Positions 18,995 to 28,162 of a stretch of 64,000 nt of DNA are shown here, in pieces. This stretch comes from Actinomyces vulturis (lineage in GTDB: Bacteria; Actinomycetota; Actinomycetes; Actinomycetales; Actinomycetaceae): positions 186,001 through 250,000 of the forward strand of contig NZ_LZRK01000003.1 in assembly GCF_001687305.1 (NCBI RefSeq), read 5' to 3'. The notes under the pieces are model-generated. The model searched no databases. It was not told the DNA's origin and was given only the letters and a program-made list of their open reading frames with translations. A program made the translations under genes and the position numbers. The first letter of the stretch is position 1, and each line of letters starts with the position of its first letter.

Positions 18995-20279
18995 TTGCGC
19001 TCCTCTCAATGGTTTCGTCAGTGATGGCTTCATCGGCTTCACGCCAGTCATCAGGCATCAGGTGGTCAAGAACATCGTCGACGCTCACGGCGCCAAGCAG
19101 CCGGTGGGCCTCATCGATAACTGGCAGTGCCGTGAGGTTATAGGTAGCAAGGAGGCGCGTGACGGTACCGATTGAGTCATCGGGGCCTACGGTTTCAATG
19201 TCTCGATCAACGATTGAGCCGACCAGCGTCTGAGGAGGTTCACGAAGTGCACGTTGCAAGTGAACCACGCCAATGAATCGTCCTGTGGGACTCTCCAGTG
19301 GGGGGCGGGTCACGAAGGCGATAGCCGCGAGGGCTGGGGTCACTTCTGCCTTGCGTGATTGGGCCAGGAGTGTGGCCACAGTTGCTTCAGGGGGAAGGAT
19401 CATGGGCTCAGTGGTCATGAGGCCGCCGGCGGTGTATTCGTCATAAGCCATGAGGCGACGCACGTCTTCTGCTTCTTCGGGCTCCATCAAGGCAAGTAAC
19501 TCGGTGGCTTTAGAGTCTGGCAGTTCGGACATGAGGTCTGCGGCATCGTCTGGCTGCATCACGTCAAGAACATCGGCTGCACGCGAAGAGTCCAGAGCGG
19601 AGAGAATGGAGACAGAATCATCGTCACCGAGTTCTTCGAGTGCGTCTGCGAGGCGTTCATCGCTGAGTTCAGCAGCGACAGCCATGCGACGAGCATCAGG
19701 CAGGTTGTGAAGCACATCAGCCAGGTCGGCGGGCTTAAGATCTTCCATCGTGGCAAGCAGTGCGGTTGCCCCCTGCTGTTCGGGCGTGCCACCAAGGCTC
19801 ACCACATCTTCAGGAGTAACCATGAAGGTCTCTCCCTTGCGCAAACCTAAAGGTCCGGAAGAGGAACGCTGGACAAACAAGCGGGTAACCTTCCAGTCCT
19901 GACCGCGGTCCTTTTCAATACCCACGTCACGAATGGTGACTTTGCCACTTCCATCTTTCATTTCCACAACGCGATCAAGCATTTCCCCCACGACGAGGGT
20001 TTCCACGTGACGCTGGGTGAATCGGCGAATATTGAGTAGTCCGGTGGTAATGACGGCACCAGGCGCGATGGAGGTGACGCGTGAGAGTGGAAGGAAAACA
20101 CGGCGCCGCCCTGGAACTTCGACCACTACCCCCACTGCGCGGGGTGCGTCACGCAACTGAAGAAGGAGCACGACGTCTGCAACCTTGCCGACTGCGTCAC
20201 CAAGGGGATCGAATACAGTTGTTCCTGCCAGTCGCGCAACAAAGACGCGGGTGCTGGGGCGATTCCTAGTGTTCTCCAC
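18987..20279 (-). CDS. PRC-barrel, MgtE-N and CBS domain protein without transporter domain
   Basis: A 430-residue soluble protein. In order: a PRC-barrel-like region (about residues 10-150), an MgtE intracellular N domain of helical repeats (about 170-290, including repeated ADLLSEL/ADVLDVM-like segments), and a tandem CBS pair (about 290-415). In true MgtE channels the N and CBS domains sense Mg and gate a membrane pore; here there is no membrane domain, so it cannot be the transporter itself. It may be a Mg or nucleotide sensor acting with the DUF1003 protein encoded next to it. The GTG start at 20279 has AAGGA directly touching it, an unusual spacing, but no other start fits. Confidence 0.88.
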   Translation of the reverse strand: MENTRNRPSTRVFVARLAGTTVFDPLGDAVGKVADVVLLLQLRDAPRAVGVVVEVPGRRRVFLPLSRVTSIAPGAVITTGLLNIRRFTQRHVETLVVGEMLDRVVEMKDGSGKVTIRDVGIEKDRGQDWKVTRLFVQRSSSGPLGLRKGETFMVTPEDVVSLGGTPEQQGATALLATMEDLKPADLADVLHNLPDARRMAVAAELSDERLADALEELGDDDSVSILSALDSSRAADVLDVMQPDDAADLMSELPDSKATELLALMEPEEAEDVRRLMAYDEYTAGGLMTTEPMILPPEATVATLLAQSRKAEVTPALAAIAFVTRPPLESPTGRFIGVVHLQRALREPPQTLVGSIVDRDIETVGPDDSIGTVTRLLATYNLTALPVIDEAHRLLGAVSVDDVLDHLMPDDWREADEAITDETIERSANG

Positions 20280-20441
20280 TCCTTAAGACTACGTGGCTAA
20301 CGCGTTGCAATGCCACGTTAGGCTTTGCGAGAAAACAAGACAGGTCTCTCTTACGCCCCCCCGAAGATGACGGCATTGCGCTAGTGGCGGTATTACTCAC
20401 GGAATACGTCACCGCGGCGTCAAGCATGGGATTATTGCTCT

Positions 20442-21152
20442 ATGACACCTGCACCAACCCCCAACACGGCACCCTCAATTCTTCTTCGAGCCACCCAAGG
20501 TCATGAAGTGGCATCCTTTTCCACTTACGCTCAGGCTCAAGAGGCAGTCGATATGCTGGCTGATTCCGGTTTTCCTGTGCAGGCCCTGACAATCGTGGGG
20601 ACGGATCTACGCCAGGTCGAGCACATCACAGGGCGCATGACATGGCCACGTGTTCTTCTTTCTGGCGCAATCAATGGCCTGTGGTTGGGTGTGCTACTCA
20701 CTGCAGTCTTTTACTTAACCAGCAGCGATTCAATGAACAGTTTCACTATCGTCGGATGCCTAGCTTTAGGTGTGTTATGGGGGGCCACGTTCCAGGGAAT
20801 TTCGTATGCCATGCGCCGTGGTCGCCGTGACTTCACATCTGTTTCCCAGGTAATCGCTGCCCGTTACGCCATCATGGCTTCCGATCAGGCTTATGAAGCT
20901 GCTAAGGCTCTAGCTCACCAGCAAGGTAACCTCACCCCCGGCGGGCAGTTCGGTTCTCGACGCCGCACCGAACGCAGCGAGGATCCGTCAGTTCCCAGCA
21001 CATTTGGCTCTCGTCCCAACGAGAAGCCTCGCTTTGGGGTGCGTCTAAGTCCTGAGGAACGCGAGCAAATGCTCAACACTTCCATTTCCTCTCCTATGCA
21101 ACCCACTCATGGTGAGCAGCAAGGACCCTCGGAGGATACTAACCACTCATGA
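20442..21152 (+). CDS. General stress protein 17M-like (YflT) membrane protein
   Basis: A 236-residue protein. The N-terminal region (about residues 22-70) matches the YflT/GSP17M domain, with VASFSTYAQAQEAVDML and the following TIVGTDL. Two membrane segments follow (about 72-95 and 100-120), then a basic, Ser/Pro-rich cytoplasmic tail. The family name comes from Bacillus general-stress genes; no biochemical function is known. It overlaps the next gene by four bases (ATGA), so the two are one operon. A TATTGCTCT stretch directly before the ATG suggests a short or absent leader. Confidence 0.82.
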   Translation: MTPAPTPNTAPSILLRATQGHEVASFSTYAQAQEAVDMLADSGFPVQALTIVGTDLRQVEHITGRMTWPRVLLSGAINGLWLGVLLTAVFYLTSSDSMNSFTIVGCLALGVLWGATFQGISYAMRRGRRDFTSVSQVIAARYAIMASDQAYEAAKALAHQQGNLTPGGQFGSRRRTERSEDPSVPSTFGSRPNEKPRFGVRLSPEEREQMLNTSISSPMQPTHGEQQGPSEDTNHS

Positions 21153-21973
21153 TTGATCAGCCCCGAAGTACTCATGAGGTCCGTGTGGGGTTATCGACCT
21201 CATCGATGTATCCCGAGGGGGCGGAGGCCTCGTTCGAGGTTGCTTCCTCCCTGGGCTATGACGGCATGGAAATCATGGTGTGGAGTGACCGCAATACGCA
21301 GAATGCCTCCACACTGCGTACGCTTATGGACCGTTATTCCATCCCTATCCTTGCTATCCATGCACCGACCTTGCTGCTGACGCGCTCAGTGTTCGGCGCA
21401 TCACCGTGGGGCAAAATTGATCGCTCAATTGAACTGGCTCAAGCAGTGGGGGCCTCAACTGTAGTCATTCATCCACCGTTCTTCTGGCAGACCCGCTACG
21501 CGCGACAGTTTGTCTCCGGTATTGCCGAGCGCGAGCAGCGCACGGAGGTACGTCTAGCCGTGGAGAATATGTTTACCTGGCGTACCCGCACTGCTCATTC
21601 CACGCGTGACTTCCAGGCCTATTCCCCCACGTGGGATCCGATCGGTCAGGGTTATCGCTCAGTGACTCTCGATGTGTCCCATGCAGCCACATCGGGTTGT
21701 GACAGTTTGGCAATGGCTCGTTCCTTGGGGCCTACGCTGCGCCATGTGCATATGACTGATGGCGTGGCCGGCCCGAAGGATGATCACCTTCTTCCTGGAC
21801 AAGGCTCTCAGCATCCTGAACGTTTGCTGCAGTTCTTGGCCTCCACCGGCTTTGACGGCGACGTGGTGATTGAGGTGGGCACGCGGTCCCTATCCAAAGA
21901 TAAGCGTCGTGAAGCTCTCGCTGATTGCTTGGCTTTCTGCCGCAAGCACCTAGGCCACGATGCTCCTCAATGA
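21149..21973 (+). CDS. Sugar phosphate isomerase/epimerase-like TIM barrel protein
   Basis: Xylose isomerase-like TIM barrel (AP endonuclease 2 superfamily), 274 residues. Candidate metal ligands in order: Glu in LAVENMF (about residue 136), Asp and His in LDVSHAAT (about 177-180), His in RHVHMTD (about 198-201) and Glu in VVIEVGT near 250. This pattern fits hydroxypyruvate isomerase/sugar isomerase-like enzymes as well as endonuclease IV relatives; the sugar branch is favoured because the typical DNA-repair surface motifs are not evident. Actual substrate is unknown. It is translationally coupled to the stress-protein gene. Confidence 0.85.
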   Translation: MIDQPRSTHEVRVGLSTSSMYPEGAEASFEVASSLGYDGMEIMVWSDRNTQNASTLRTLMDRYSIPILAIHAPTLLLTRSVFGASPWGKIDRSIELAQAVGASTVVIHPPFFWQTRYARQFVSGIAEREQRTEVRLAVENMFTWRTRTAHSTRDFQAYSPTWDPIGQGYRSVTLDVSHAATSGCDSLAMARSLGPTLRHVHMTDGVAGPKDDHLLPGQGSQHPERLLQFLASTGFDGDVVIEVGTRSLSKDKRREALADCLAFCRKHLGHDAPQ

Positions 21974-22168
21974 TTAAACTCACGCAGTGCAACGACGTTC
22001 ATAGAAGTACTACTCGCATAAAAACACTCACGGAGTTGACTTGACTTAGTGATTGCAGGAACTAACGTGCTATGCAGGTGGGATAGCGTTTTCAGAACTC
22101 GCCTCATTCAACCCTAATGAATCCCTCACCCCAGTCATTATTTTCTATGCTTCACCAGTGCGTACAGA

Positions 22169-24097
22169 CTAGAAAGAATTAAGCGCCTCAACCACGCCAG
22201 CAGCGTAGAGTTCACCGCCTTCAGGGCCGGGGTGAATCTCATCATCAGCGAGAAACTCCAGGTGGGACACAATAACGTTGTCCCATGATGCCACGCGAAC
22301 TTGCTGCGGGTACTCCGTGGCAAAGTCACGGATCGTCTGGTCGGCTGGAGGAACCCAGGTAGCGTAATCGGGTGCATATCCGGTGACCAGAACAAGTCGG
22401 CGATCCTTACCGAGGTAGTTGAGAATCTCGTTGAGTTGTTCACGGTCCACGGTGCCGTTCGTTGCCAGAGCAATCACCACGTAAGGCCGAGCGCCATAGG
22501 CGGCATCGAGCCCTTTGAGGACATCCATGGCGGCAAGCATTGAACGGGAGACGGCAGCATCAATGGCAACCCCGGGGAGTTTTTCAGTCAATGCGCCAGC
22601 GGATGCCAAGGTCACCGAATCACCCACGATAGAGACTTCATCCCCTTGAACGGGATCGGGGGAAGGAATCGAACTCGCTGGGGTAGGCGCTGGTACTGCT
22701 GGCGGCGCTGTACTGGTTTCAGGGGTGGATGCTTCGGCAGAAGCCACTGCCTGAGCACCCGATTCTATAAGTTCTTCAACGCTGGTGCGTTCAGGTTGCG
22801 CAGCAAGACCGGCGCCAGCCACACACACTACTGCGGTCGCGCCCGCAGCCAAGGCTGCCATGGTTTGGTGACTTGAAAGCGTGCGCCACCTGCGGAGAGT
22901 AGGCACGAAGCCGTCTTTCCTCATTGGAACTTCAACAAACCTGTAGGACAGATCAGCAATGAGCACGCTCAAAAGAATCAGTAATGCTGCCCACCAGGGG
23001 CCACTGACTCCCTTAAAGACGCTAAATGCCAAGACCCACAAGGGCCAATGCCACAAGTAAATGCCGTAAGAACGTGCGCCTAACCAGGTCAACACAGGAT
23101 GGTCAAGAACATGAATTAATGCCCGTCCGGGTCCGCGACGCGCAGCAATCGATGGAATCAATGCCTGTACCACAGCTGCTGCACACAAGGACCCCGTTGC
23201 CAGTCCCCACGGAACCATCCCTGGGTCCAAAGCATTGATGTTCAGTGCACACATCACAATGCCTGCTAAGCCAGCCCAACCGATGATTCCGCGACCCATC
23301 ACGAGCGCGTGGTCCACTCTCATCAGTGCGAGGGGAGTTGTGGCATCAGCATCGTGACGATGATGGCAGGAGGCAACAGCACGGGCGAGCCAGTTCGTGG
23401 GCCTGCGAGCAGCATCCAAAGCCCATCCATCAGCCAGAGCCAACGCCGAACCAATCATGAGGCCGTAAGCGTGCGTATCCGTTCCCATATATACGCGGGA
23501 AGGATCTGTTCCACCTTGAGTCAAATACCAGGCCCACCCAACTGAGAAAACTGCAAGCACAGCCGTCATACCAGCAGCCATGAAACGAGAGCAGCGAGTC
23601 AGGCGCCTACCAAGAAGTAGCACGATCACCGGGGGCCAGAAAATATAAAACTGTTCCTCAACTGCCAGCGACCACATGTTGGTCAACAATGCCGGACGAG
23701 TGTGATCAAAGTAAGAGGAGCCGTGGGCAATTTCTACCCAGTTATAGGAAAAAGTCAGCGCTCCTAGAACTTGGCGGCGAATCCCCACCAAGATATCTCC
23801 CCCAGCCATAGCAGCCAACGCGGTGACTGTCATGACCATAAGGGTCACCGCGGGAACCAACCGTCGTAAACGCCTGAGCCAGAAGCGAGCGATATCAATA
23901 CGGCCGGTGCGGCGTCGTTCAGTAAGAAGAAGGGAGGTGATGAGGAAGCCGGAAATCACAAAGAAGACATCAACACCAACCACACCGCCAGGAACCAGAC
24001 GAGGAAGAAGATGGTAGCCCAGGACCACCCCAACAGCGATAGTTCGCAATCCGTCAAGACCGCGCATGCGCACAGAGTGTGGACGTGCGGTGGGCAT
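22169..24097 (-). CDS. OatA-like acyltransferase (acyltransferase-3 plus SGNH domain)
   Basis: Membrane O-acyltransferase, 642 residues, probably acetylating peptidoglycan or another surface glycan. The N-terminal acyltransferase-3 domain (about residues 1-400) has ten or so membrane segments, GYH with the catalytic-type His near 27, and DVFFVISGF near 44-52. A Thr/Pro/Ser-rich linker (about 440-480) leads to an exported SGNH domain with GDSV (Ser nucleophile) near 494, an Asn in ALATNG, and the D..H pair in DEIHPG near 620. In OatA this architecture blocks lysozyme. A GAAGGAG ribosome-binding site precedes the ATG at 24097. It is a single gene, convergent with the isomerase gene. Confidence 0.9.
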   Translation of the reverse strand: MPTARPHSVRMRGLDGLRTIAVGVVLGYHLLPRLVPGGVVGVDVFFVISGFLITSLLLTERRRTGRIDIARFWLRRLRRLVPAVTLMVMTVTALAAMAGGDILVGIRRQVLGALTFSYNWVEIAHGSSYFDHTRPALLTNMWSLAVEEQFYIFWPPVIVLLLGRRLTRCSRFMAAGMTAVLAVFSVGWAWYLTQGGTDPSRVYMGTDTHAYGLMIGSALALADGWALDAARRPTNWLARAVASCHHRHDADATTPLALMRVDHALVMGRGIIGWAGLAGIVMCALNINALDPGMVPWGLATGSLCAAAVVQALIPSIAARRGPGRALIHVLDHPVLTWLGARSYGIYLWHWPLWVLAFSVFKGVSGPWWAALLILLSVLIADLSYRFVEVPMRKDGFVPTLRRWRTLSSHQTMAALAAGATAVVCVAGAGLAAQPERTSVEELIESGAQAVASAEASTPETSTAPPAVPAPTPASSIPSPDPVQGDEVSIVGDSVTLASAGALTEKLPGVAIDAAVSRSMLAAMDVLKGLDAAYGARPYVVIALATNGTVDREQLNEILNYLGKDRRLVLVTGYAPDYATWVPPADQTIRDFATEYPQQVRVASWDNVIVSHLEFLADDEIHPGPEGGELYAAGVVEALNSF

Positions 24098-24307
24098 ACA
24101 ACTCCTTCAACTTAGTATTTCTGACAACAATCACACTAGGGCGTGTACTCAAGACATTCTCAACGGCGACTTCCTGGGGTAGATAAGTCGTTCACATGCG
24201 CCAACGGCATAACGTCACGGACGTGGGAATCCTGGGACCGAGACACTGGCCCATCATAGTGCGAAGAAAAGGCAGGAATGGGGACGCAAGCACAACAGAC
24301 GTAGACT

Positions 24308-25522
24308 ATGGCCATGAGTTATCCCACCGAAGAAGCAGTCCGCGAAGCCTTGACCGGCGTCATCGACCCTGAAATCCGGCGTCCCATCACCGAACTTGGC
24401 ATGGTACGCAGCGTGGATATCACTGACGACGGCGTGGTCACGGTAGGCGTTGATCTTACTGTTGCGGGATGCCCTCTGAAAGACACCATCACCAAGGACA
24501 CGATTGCCGCAGTCAGCAAGGTTGAGGGAGTCACCGACGTTCATGTTGAACTCGGCGTGATGACCGACGAGCAGAAGGCTCAGCTCCGCGCCACCCTGCG
24601 CGGCGGAGCAGCCGAACCCACTATCCAATTCACCAAGCCCGGTAACCTCACCCGTATCTACGCAATCACCAGCGGTAAAGGCGGCGTGGGTAAATCTTCC
24701 GTTACCGCGAACCTTGCCGCCGCAATGGCTGCTCAGGGATTAAGTGTTGGCGTGGTTGATGCTGATATCTACGGTTTCTCTATCCCTCGCATGATGGGCG
24801 TGGACACTACCCCCACACAGGTGGACGGCATGATCGTTCCTCCGGTTGCTCATGGGGTCAAGGTCATGAGCATCGGCATGTTCGTTGATGAAGGACAGCC
24901 TGTGGTGTGGCGTGGCCCTATGCTTCATCGTGCCGTCCAGCAATTCCTATCCGACGTTTACTGGGGAGACCTTGATGTACTCCTCCTCGATCTTCCTCCT
25001 GGCACCGGTGACGTGACTATCTCGGTGGCCCAGTTGCTGCCCAATGCTGAGATCATCGTGGTCACTACCCCGCAGTTGGCTGCCGCTGAGGTTGCTGAAC
25101 GCACCGGTCTTATTGCTTCGCAGACGCACCAGCGTGTTGTTGGGGTTATTGAGAATATGTCCTATATGCCGATACCTGATGGTTCCCGCGTGGAAATCTT
25201 CGGTTCCGGTGGCGGTCAGGCGGTCTCTGACTCTTTGACGCAAGCACTGGGATACGAGGTTCCTCTGCTCACCCAGTTGCCGCTCGATATTGCTGTGCGT
25301 GAAGGCAGCGACGTGGGTCGCCCCGCCACCATCGGCGGCGCTCCGGCGGCACAGAACACTCCTGAGACAGATGACGATCAGTTCGTGAACCCGAAGGTTC
25401 CTCACAACGCTGACCCTGTTAAGGGCTCCCCTGCTGCGGAGGCATTGGTCGAGGTCGCTCAGCGTCTAACCAAGCGCGCCCGTGGCCTAGCTGGTCGCCC
25501 GCTTGGAGTGACTCCCCAATAA
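24308..25522 (+). CDS. Mrp/ApbC-family iron-sulfur cluster carrier ATPase
   Basis: P-loop ATPase that carries or assembles iron-sulfur clusters. An N-terminal MIP18 (DUF59) domain covers residues 5-80 and the deviant Walker A SGKGGVGKSS begins near residue 121. The CxxC pair that bridges the dimer's cluster in E. coli Mrp is absent: the corresponding stretch reads ENMSYMPIPDGSRVEIFGSGGG. This is also the case, as far as I recall, in mycobacterial Mrp. A MIP18-Mrp fusion of about 400 residues is normal for actinobacteria, where mrp usually lies near mgtE-like and DUF1003 genes, as here. ATG at 24314 is an alternative start. Confidence 0.92.
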   Translation: MAMSYPTEEAVREALTGVIDPEIRRPITELGMVRSVDITDDGVVTVGVDLTVAGCPLKDTITKDTIAAVSKVEGVTDVHVELGVMTDEQKAQLRATLRGGAAEPTIQFTKPGNLTRIYAITSGKGGVGKSSVTANLAAAMAAQGLSVGVVDADIYGFSIPRMMGVDTTPTQVDGMIVPPVAHGVKVMSIGMFVDEGQPVVWRGPMLHRAVQQFLSDVYWGDLDVLLLDLPPGTGDVTISVAQLLPNAEIIVVTTPQLAAAEVAERTGLIASQTHQRVVGVIENMSYMPIPDGSRVEIFGSGGGQAVSDSLTQALGYEVPLLTQLPLDIAVREGSDVGRPATIGGAPAAQNTPETDDDQFVNPKVPHNADPVKGSPAAEALVEVAQRLTKRARGLAGRPLGVTPQ

Positions 25523-25839
25523 ATTGCAGGCATTCCACTGATGGGAGCGTTTATTGGTGGCCATCAATAACCAGCACTAGCCGTTAGAACAGGCCATTTT
25601 TCGCTATTGGCCATTGAAGCTCCTCAAACCTACGCCACCACACTAAAACTCGGGGCGCCTCATCCCGTTCATCGCGGTTTGAGGTGCCCCGATATTGTCA
25701 TAACGATTGCTAGTAACTAACTGTTTCTCGCCCGTGGTCTCTGTTCAGTCTGTTATCACTAATCGATGAAGAATGAGTTGTCTCTTCATGACTAGCACTA
25801 ATTAAGGAGCACACGAGTAACAGACGATAAGGTGGTTAC
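25523..25839. other. 317-base convergent intergenic region
   Basis: Lies between the ends of mrp (plus) and the O-methyltransferase gene (minus). It contains one convincing hairpin (25651-25691, annotated separately). The rest is AT-richer and shows no open frame with a credible start, no tRNA-like cloverleaf and no recognisable repeat. Confidence 0.6.
25651..25691. terminator. Hairpin between mrp and O-methyltransferase gene
   Basis: Arms 25651-25662 and 25680-25691 pair over 12 bases with one mismatch around a 17-base loop. Its position between two convergent genes suggests a shared terminator, though it lies about 130 bases after mrp and has no T tract. Confidence 0.6.
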
Positions 25840-26478
25840 TCAGGCACCGGTCTTGACACAAACAAGCAGTCCGTCGCCAGTGGGTAGGAGGGTGGTCTGC
25901 ACATCTTCACGGGCGCGCAGATCCTTGCCCAGTTCACGCATAGCGACAGTCACTTCATCACGCTTGGCCGGGTCAGCAACATTGCCGTTGTACAAAGCGC
26001 GAGTAATCACTAGAACACCGCCATGACGGAGCATGCGGATGGCGTGCTCAATCATGTCTGCGGTGTCACGCGGTTCGGCGTCAAGGACCACCATGTCGTA
26101 AGAGCGTGCTGCCATACGGGGCATAACGTCCAGAGCACGGCCACCGATGATACGAGTACGAGAGGACGGGTATCCGGCAGCGGCGAAAGTCTTACGGGCT
26201 TCGCGCTGGAACTCAGGTTCCACGTCAATAGTGGTGAGTACGCCGTCATCCCCCATGCCTGCCAGTAGCCAGAGTCCGGAAACTCCTGCCCCTGTGCCGA
26301 CCTCAGCAATAGCTTTGGCTCCGGTTGCGGCGGCAAGCATGCGCAGAACTGCTCCTTCACCAGCGGAAACCGCAGTGGCGCCGATTTCGCTGGCATGCAC
26401 CCGTGCGGCAGACGTCATGTCATCCTGAGCTGCTACTTCTTCAGTAAAACTCCAGGTGAGGTTTTTATCTGCACTCAC
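25840..26478 (-). CDS. SAM-dependent O-methyltransferase (class I, catechol/caffeoyl-CoA-like)
   Basis: Class I methyltransferase, 212 residues. The SAM-binding motif EVGTGAGVSGLWLL is near residues 52-65, the acidic TTIDVEPEF follows, and VVLDAEPRD matches the metal/substrate loop of the methyltransferase-3 family. The frame is open to 26508, but AGAGGA lies six bases before the GTG at 26478, and the conserved region begins soon after, so this start is preferred. In actinobacteria this gene commonly sits beside sigE, tatB and mrp; here tatB is divergent and mrp convergent, and no sigma factor gene is present between them. The substrate is unknown. Confidence 0.88.
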   Translation of the reverse strand: MSADKNLTWSFTEEVAAQDDMTSAARVHASEIGATAVSAGEGAVLRMLAAATGAKAIAEVGTGAGVSGLWLLAGMGDDGVLTTIDVEPEFQREARKTFAAAGYPSSRTRIIGGRALDVMPRMAARSYDMVVLDAEPRDTADMIEHAIRMLRHGGVLVITRALYNGNVADPAKRDEVTVAMRELGKDLRAREDVQTTLLPTGDGLLVCVKTGA

Positions 26479-26742
26479 ATTGATTCCTCTCATGTGGTCT
26501 GTGGGCACTATTGTGCCAGGTTCTACCGTTATTGCTGATCAGACGCGTCACTATAGTTCTCATCAGGTTCCTTATTCGCCATCACGCCGTTGCCAGGCAC
26601 CTTAGTCCCTTCTCTTTCCTTCCCGTCACGCGATGGTCCTCTTAACTGACAAGGGAGGCCCTCATGGCACGTAATGAGTCCTTTCATCTCCCGACGACGA
26701 GGCAGGATTTCCCCCTTATCAATCACGGCTATACTGAGGATT

Positions 26743-27867
26743 GTGTTTGGGATCAACGGCTCCGAATTTTTCGTCATTTTTCTTCTCGTTGTGGTCCTTG
26801 TTGGCCCGCAGCGCTTACCGGAGTACGCCCAAAAACTTGGTCAGTTAGTGCGCCAAGCCCGTGTAGCTTTGGACAATGCAAAGTCCACTATTGCTGAGGA
26901 AATCGGCCCTGAACTGGCTGATATGAATCTCAAGGATCTTGATCCTCGCCAATACGATCCCCGCAAGATTGTGCGTGATGCATTAGGTGAGGATCTTGAC
27001 GCGATTAAGCGCGATCTTCAAGATCCCTTCAAGTCAGTGGCTGACGCCGTTAAGGAATCTGCTCCATCAAAGAACGATCTGAGCCTGTCCTCCACAGCCA
27101 AGGCTGGTGCTGCCGCTGGTGGCGCTGCTACGGCTGCTGCCACGGCAACCGCTTCTGATTCTGATTCTTCTAACGATTCCTCCACCATTGATTCCACCGC
27201 TGCCGCTTCTTCCGACGACGCAGCCTCACCGTCCGTTGATTCCTTTGATTCCAGCACATCCGAGTCCGTCGATGCTGATGCTCCCGAGGCCGTGAGCGTT
27301 GATGCCAGCGAGGATGCTCAGTCCTCGGATTCCACCGACAACGGTGATGATTCAGCAGCCACCTCAAACGATGATGCCGCTGAGTCCGCTGATATCTCCT
27401 CTGAGGAATCCTCAGACGCACCTGCCGACGTGACTGATGCAGACGAGTCCTCCGTAGAGTCCTCCGCGCCTGAAACCTCTGAAAACGAAGACTCTGGTTC
27501 TGGCAGCGAGGTAGTGGCTGACGATTCAGAAAACGCTACCGAGGCTCAGGACGAGGACGCCAAGGAGGTAGTCAACCCCCGCGTTGCTGCCGCCGGCGCT
27601 GCTGTAGCCGCCGCCGCTGCCGCTCGCGATGCTGCTCTTGCTGCTGATGAGGCCTCGAAGGTCGCCGAAGAGGCTGCTTCATTGGCTGATGCTGCCGCTA
27701 TCAAGGCTGGCGTGGATGATGCAGAGCGCGAATCCACCACGGTTCCCTCGACGCTCTCCCCCACTGCCTCTGATGTGACGATTGTTCCGCTCAACCCGCG
27801 CGACGTAATCCGCACGTCCAAGAAGGCCGCTCGCACCCAAGCCTCCAAGCGCTCCGTCACTCTCTGA
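26743..27867 (+). CDS. tatB: Sec-independent translocase TatB with very long acidic/alanine-rich tail
   Basis: Component of the twin-arginine translocase. Starting at the GTG at 26743 (GAGGA two bases upstream), the protein opens VFGINGSEFFVIFLLVVVLVG, the hallmark short membrane helix, hinge glycine-proline and amphipathic helix of TatB. The family's functional core is about 100 residues; this protein is about 374. Residues about 125-285 form a Ser/Asp/Glu/Ala-rich, strongly acidic low-complexity region, followed by an alanine-rich helical stretch and a basic end. An upstream ATG at 26674 keeps the frame but would add a basic N-terminus unlike other TatB. At least two Tat-like signals occur in this window: the amidase (61346-63586) and the metal-binding lipoprotein. 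Confidence 0.88.
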   Translation: MFGINGSEFFVIFLLVVVLVGPQRLPEYAQKLGQLVRQARVALDNAKSTIAEEIGPELADMNLKDLDPRQYDPRKIVRDALGEDLDAIKRDLQDPFKSVADAVKESAPSKNDLSLSSTAKAGAAAGGAATAAATATASDSDSSNDSSTIDSTAAASSDDAASPSVDSFDSSTSESVDADAPEAVSVDASEDAQSSDSTDNGDDSAATSNDDAAESADISSEESSDAPADVTDADESSVESSAPETSENEDSGSGSEVVADDSENATEAQDEDAKEVVNPRVAAAGAAVAAAAAARDAALAADEASKVAEEAASLADAAAIKAGVDDAERESTTVPSTLSPTASDVTIVPLNPRDVIRTSKKAARTQASKRSVTL

Positions 27868-28162
27868 TTGACGAGGGGGCTCAGTTGACTGGGGCCCACA
27901 CCAATATCTCATCGACTGCGAACAGCCAATACGCGCAATCATTTTTAGTTTAACGCCATTCCACATGAATGCATGCGAAGGAGTTCGCACTCAAACTAAC
28001 TAAATACCGTTGTAGGTCCTACCGGCTCATTAGCCTGATTATCTTCCAAAATCTCAAGAAATTGAAAACAGAAAATACAAATTCCAACTCCACCCGAGCG
28101 ATTTAATCTGTAGAAAATGACAGATCCATCTTATACATACGGATATTTCTCGAAACTATCCA
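27868..28162. other. AT-rich convergent intergenic region
   Basis: About 295 bases between the end of tatB and the end of the glycosyltransferase gene. It is clearly AT-richer than the flanking housekeeping genes. No credible reading frame, strong hairpin, tRNA or repeat was recognised. Together with the adjacent glycosyltransferase gene it looks like a recently acquired segment. Confidence 0.5.

Noticed and set aside
20280-20441. Possible magnesium riboswitch before the CBS/MgtE-N gene
   Set aside because: No M-box-like conserved elements could be recognised in the 162-base divergent gap; it contains only weak promoter-like sequences.
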